Source: Paraburkholderia edwinii
Lineage (GTDB): Bacteria > Pseudomonadota > Gammaproteobacteria > Burkholderiales > Burkholderiaceae
Length of the DNA stretch: 64,000 bases
Assembly: GCF_019428685.1 (NCBI RefSeq)
Contig: NZ_CP080095.1
Coordinates: forward strand, 3,720,001-3,784,000
Reading direction: 5' to 3'
Shown here: one piece after another, positions 62,848 to 64,000 of the stretch
Layout of the letters: every line of letters begins with the position of its first letter
Numbering within the stretch: position 1 is the stretch's first letter
Program-made: the position numbers and the translations under genes
The notes under the pieces: generated by a model
The model's database searches: none
Seen by the model: the letters and a program-made list of their open reading frames with translations, nothing else
Told to the model about the DNA's origin: nothing

Positions 62848-64000
62848 GTGTCCAGCATCAGCAATGTAAATCCCTGTTCCGATTCCGATGGCGCCGGCTT
62901 GGGCGTCGCGCCCGGCATCAATCGCCGTTCATTCATGCTCGGCGTGCCTGGTGCACTGCTAGGCAGCGCGCTGCTCACAGCGCAGACCGCGGACGCAGCG
63001 GCCAATGCATCGGCCAACGGCAATCCTGAGCCCGTGAAAATTCCGTCGCGCCCGTGGAAGATTGCCTTCGAAGAGCACTACATGACGTCGCGTTTCGACC
63101 GCATCGTTCGCAAGGATACAAAAGTAGCGGCACGAACTGGCGTTTATGCTGACTTACTCGACGTCGACTCGAAGCGCATCGAATTAATGGACCGCGCGGG
63201 CATTCAGTACGCAATCCTATCGCTGAATACACCAGGCATCCAGGGCGAGACAGACCCGGCAGCCGCGGTAAGCGATGCGCGATTCGCAAACGACGAGTTA
63301 CGCCGCATCGTCGACCGCCATCCTGGCAGGCTTGGTGCCTTTGCGGCGCTGCCGATGTAGGACCCGGCCGCTGCCGCCGACGAACTTGACCGGGCCGTGC
63401 GCGAACTGGGATTTCACGGCTCACTCGTCAACAGCTTCTCGACCCTGCATACGAGCGATGACGTCGCCTATCTCGACGAGCCGCAATACCTGCCGTTCTG
63501 GGAACGCGTGCAGGACCTGGATGTGCCCCTGTATCTGCATCCTCGCAACCCGGTGCCGAGCCAGCAACTGATGTTTCGCGACCATCCCGAACTACTTGCG
63601 GCGACGTGGGCCTATCTCGTCGAGACATCGACCCACGCGCTGCGGCTGATTACGAGCGGCCTGTTCGATCGGTATCCCGGTTTGCAGATCTGCCTCGGCC
63701 ATCTCGGCGAATCACTGCCGTTTGTGGCGTCACGTGTATCCGCTGTGTATGCCAGGCATGCACACCGCGTCAAGCTGAAACTGAATCTCATGAGCTACCT
63801 GAAGACCAACTTCCGCTACACGACATCGGGGTTCTTTGACACAACTGCGACGATCGAAGTGATGGATTTCGTGGGCCATGACCGCGTCTACTTTTCGACC
63901 GATTACCCATGGATGGATATGGTACAAGGCGGCATATGGCTCGATAGCGCGAACCTGAGTGACGCGGATCGCTGGCGTATCGGCCGCAGCAATGCGGTGG
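62848..64000 (+). pseudogene. Tat-exported amidohydrolase (Amidohydro_2), amber-interrupted and cut by the window end
   Basis: A GTG start at 62848 (GAGG upstream) leads to a twin-arginine signal NRRSFMLGVPGALLGSAL. The catalytic part begins WKIAFEEHYMTSRFDRIV (E-x-H metal motif). After GRLGAFAALPM the codon is TAG (63358-63360) where CAG (as in L-P-M-Q-D-P) is expected. The same frame continues DPAAAADELDRAVRELGFHG, VPLYLHPRNPVPS, RLITSGLFDRYPGLQICLGH and VYFSTDYPWMD, all typical of dihydroxybenzoate-decarboxylase-like amidohydrolases. The gene runs off the window at 64000. With one nonsense change it is probably inactive unless suppressed. Confidence 0.85.

Noticed and set aside
5398..63360. 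Amber codon reassignment or general suppression
   Set aside because: Only two genes show CAG-to-TAG, other pseudogenes break by frameshift or TAA, and TAG also ends apparently normal genes (for example 11306 and 20271).
1..64000. CRISPR arrays, tRNA or rRNA genes
   Set aside because: No regularly spaced short repeats and no cloverleaf-type or rRNA-like sequence was recognised by eye; a covariance-model scan would be needed to be sure.

Overview
The window looks like an accessory stretch of a Burkholderiaceae chromosome or megaplasmid (Paraburkholderia/Caballeronia/Burkholderia sensu lato). Supporting this are the high GC content, the manganese catalase plus YciF pairs, a CopG-type regulator beside a PHB-depolymerase-like esterase, DUF3309, DUF2934 and DUF302 genes, an NdvB-type cyclic glucan synthase and an IS66 element. 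This assignment is inference from gene content. I see no rRNA, tRNA or CRISPR array.

Layout. 1-5.3 kb: 3' part of a cyclic beta-1,2-glucan synthase, then a cold-shock gene cut short by an amber codon. 5.9-14.0 kb (arm A) and 27.5-35.1 kb (arm B) are two copies of one gene block in the same orientation. Shared parts are a 239-aa membrane protein, a 25-26-aa membrane peptide, yciF, manganese catalase, an orphan HicB-like gene, a broken YRG-motif gene and small membrane proteins. Each arm has private genes: A has an NRAMP pseudogene and a lipoprotein; B has DUF2934, DUF3309 and two YRG genes. Some tracts are virtually identical and sit in clearly diverged flanks, which suggests gene conversion. 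14-22.8 kb, between the arms, is decayed DNA: fragments of a CBS protein, CsbD, HU, a tyrosine recombinase and histidine kinases, plus a cluster of a 71-aa family. 22.8-26.8 kb is a 1339-aa CheB-CheR-PAS-histidine-kinase-receiver fusion. 35.6-36.4 kb holds a third, intact YRG + HicB pair.

37-45 kb: a Crp/Fnr-type regulator, a junction of dehydrogenase and SYLF fragments, a VIT-like membrane protein, an internally duplicated outer-membrane barrel, an esterase with its ribbon-helix-helix regulator, DUF302, and a relic of an hsp20 pair. 45-53.4 kb: a PAS-PAS-kinase with two receivers, tandem hsp20 genes behind a sigma32-like promoter, a third yciF-katN pair, a lone receiver and a SnoaL-like protein. 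53.7-56.3 kb: a complete IS66-type element, followed by IS5 debris. 57-64 kb: a cupin, a flavin-dependent monooxygenase, an O-methyltransferase and an amidohydrolase with an amber stop, which hint at aromatic-compound metabolism.

Taken together, most intact genes point to stress handling: peroxide (three catalases), heat and unfolded protein (Hsp20), envelope, and multi-input signalling. The region is also being duplicated, homogenised and eroded. Two themes stand out as possibly undescribed: a repeated two-gene module (YRG-motif protein followed by an orphan HicB-like protein with no HicA), and an expansion of small YRG-motif proteins, ten copies by eye.
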